A DNA stretch of 6,043 nt, taken from contig CARDPF010000198.1 in NCBI GenBank assembly GCA_948960675.1, positions 1 through 6,043 of the forward strand, given 5' to 3'. Source of the stretch: an uncultured Eisenbergiella sp. (GTDB lineage: Bacteria; Bacillota; Clostridia; Lachnospirales; Lachnospiraceae). Numbering within the stretch: the first letter of the stretch is position 1; each line of letters opens with the position of its first letter. The notes under the pieces were generated by a model. The model was not told the DNA's origin. It saw only the letters and a list, made by a program, of their open reading frames with translations, and ran no database searches. Shown in pieces: positions 5,463 through 6,043 of the stretch. The translations under genes were made by a program, and so were the position numbers.

Positions 5463-6043
5463 TCACAAACAATCCGCCGAAGCGTTCCCGCTCCCTTCGT
5501 CCACTACATTGCTCATATTGTAAAGACCGGCAGGCTTACCGGCAAGAAATTTTGCTGCCTGTATGGCCCCCCTGCCAAAAACCGTCCTGGAATATGCCAT
5601 ATGGGAAAACGTAACCACCTCATCCGTCCCCGCAAAAATCACGTCATGGTCCCCCACGATCGTACCGCCCCGCACGGCGCTGATCCCGATTTCCCTGGCC
5701 GGACGCTTCTGTCTGCGCGCACTTCTGTCGTAAACATATTCATATTTTTCGGCAAAAGCTTCATTGACGGAATCCGCCAACGCCAACGCCGTGCCGCTTG
5801 GTGCGTCCAGCTTCTGGTTGTGATGCTTTTCCACCACTTCAATGTCGAAACCTGCATCCGCCAAAACCGGCGCGGCCTCCCGCAAAAGCTTCATCAGCAG
5901 GTTAATGCCCACGGACATATTCGCCGAACGCAAAACCGCCACCTTCTTTGACGCTTCCTCCACATGGGCAAGCTGCCTGGCGGAAAGCCCGGTGGTACAC
6001 AATACACAGGGAATCCGGCGTTCCACGCAAAAATCCAAAAGTG
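5463..6043 (-). CDS. dapB: 4-hydroxy-tetrahydrodipicolinate reductase, C-terminal part
   Basis: The frame runs from the right edge of the window to a TGA at 5465-5463, giving 192 residues of a family that is usually about 250 long. Roughly the first 60 residues, with the Rossmann GxxGxMG nucleotide-binding loop, lie outside. DapB uses NAD(P)H to reduce the dihydrodipicolinate precursor in the diaminopimelate/lysine pathway, needed for peptidoglycan and lysine. The family signature is intact: VVEKHHNQKLDAPSGTAL (about fragment residues 69-86), with the catalytic His pair and Lys and the SGT substrate loop. CTTGLS near the start is the conserved cofactor-domain loop. EIGISAVRGGTIVGDH and FSHMAYSR follow, as in clostridial DapB. 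The likely true start is upstream, so no start codon is assigned. fbp follows after 27 bp on the same strand. There is no dapA in view. Confidence 0.96.
   Translation of the reverse strand, partial: LLDFCVERRIPCVLCTTGLSARQLAHVEEASKKVAVLRSANMSVGINLLMKLLREAAPVLADAGFDIEVVEKHHNQKLDAPSGTALALADSVNEAFAEKYEYVYDRSARRQKRPAREIGISAVRGGTIVGDHDVIFAGTDEVVTFSHMAYSRTVFGRGAIQAAKFLAGKPAGLYNMSNVVDEGSGNASADCL

Overview
The window looks like chromosomal DNA of a low-to-mid GC Firmicute, most likely a Lachnospiraceae (Clostridium cluster XIVa) relative. The evidence is a class III (Firmicutes-type) fructose-1,6-bisphosphatase, a YerC/YecD TrpR-like regulator, a Csp-type cold shock protein, strong AGGAG-like ribosome binding sites and a lipoprotein with a Gram-positive style signal. 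The genus cannot be fixed from the sequence alone.

Layout, left to right. Positions 1-246 hold the 3' end of an unrecognised plus-strand gene. Positions 247-762 contain no credible gene. They hold a very large near-perfect palindrome (287-677; 105 bp of each arm pair without a mismatch) and then a good promoter. Two small plus-strand regulatory genes follow, each with its own extended -10 promoter: a TrpR-family YerC-like repressor (763-1056) and a cold shock protein (1183-1383). A bidirectional intrinsic terminator (1488-1530) separates them from hisA, which is on the minus strand (1631-2410). This HisA is of the eukaryotic/yeast HIS6 type, not the usual bacterial type, and stands apart from any other histidine gene seen here. 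A 341-bp divergent intergenic region (2411-2751) carries the hisA promoter, a nested hairpin and the leader of a plus-strand gene for a low-complexity lipoprotein (2752-3390), which ends in a predicted amphipathic helix. A strong hairpin (3406-3433) lies between that gene and the convergent minus-strand pair dapB (partial, running off the right edge) and fbp. These two are 27 bp apart and probably co-transcribed.

The genes are mostly ordinary housekeeping functions: histidine synthesis, lysine/diaminopimelate synthesis, gluconeogenesis, RNA chaperone, regulator. No defence system, phage, tRNA, rRNA or CRISPR array is visible. The most unusual object is the 391-bp palindrome between the first gene and yerC, because of its length, its uninterrupted 105-bp arms and its second hairpin apex. 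The eukaryotic-type HisA and the helical-tailed lipoprotein come next. Several gene starts need care: yerC, hisA, the lipoprotein gene and fbp all have longer in-frame openings upstream, but ribosome binding sites or homology support the shorter starts given here.
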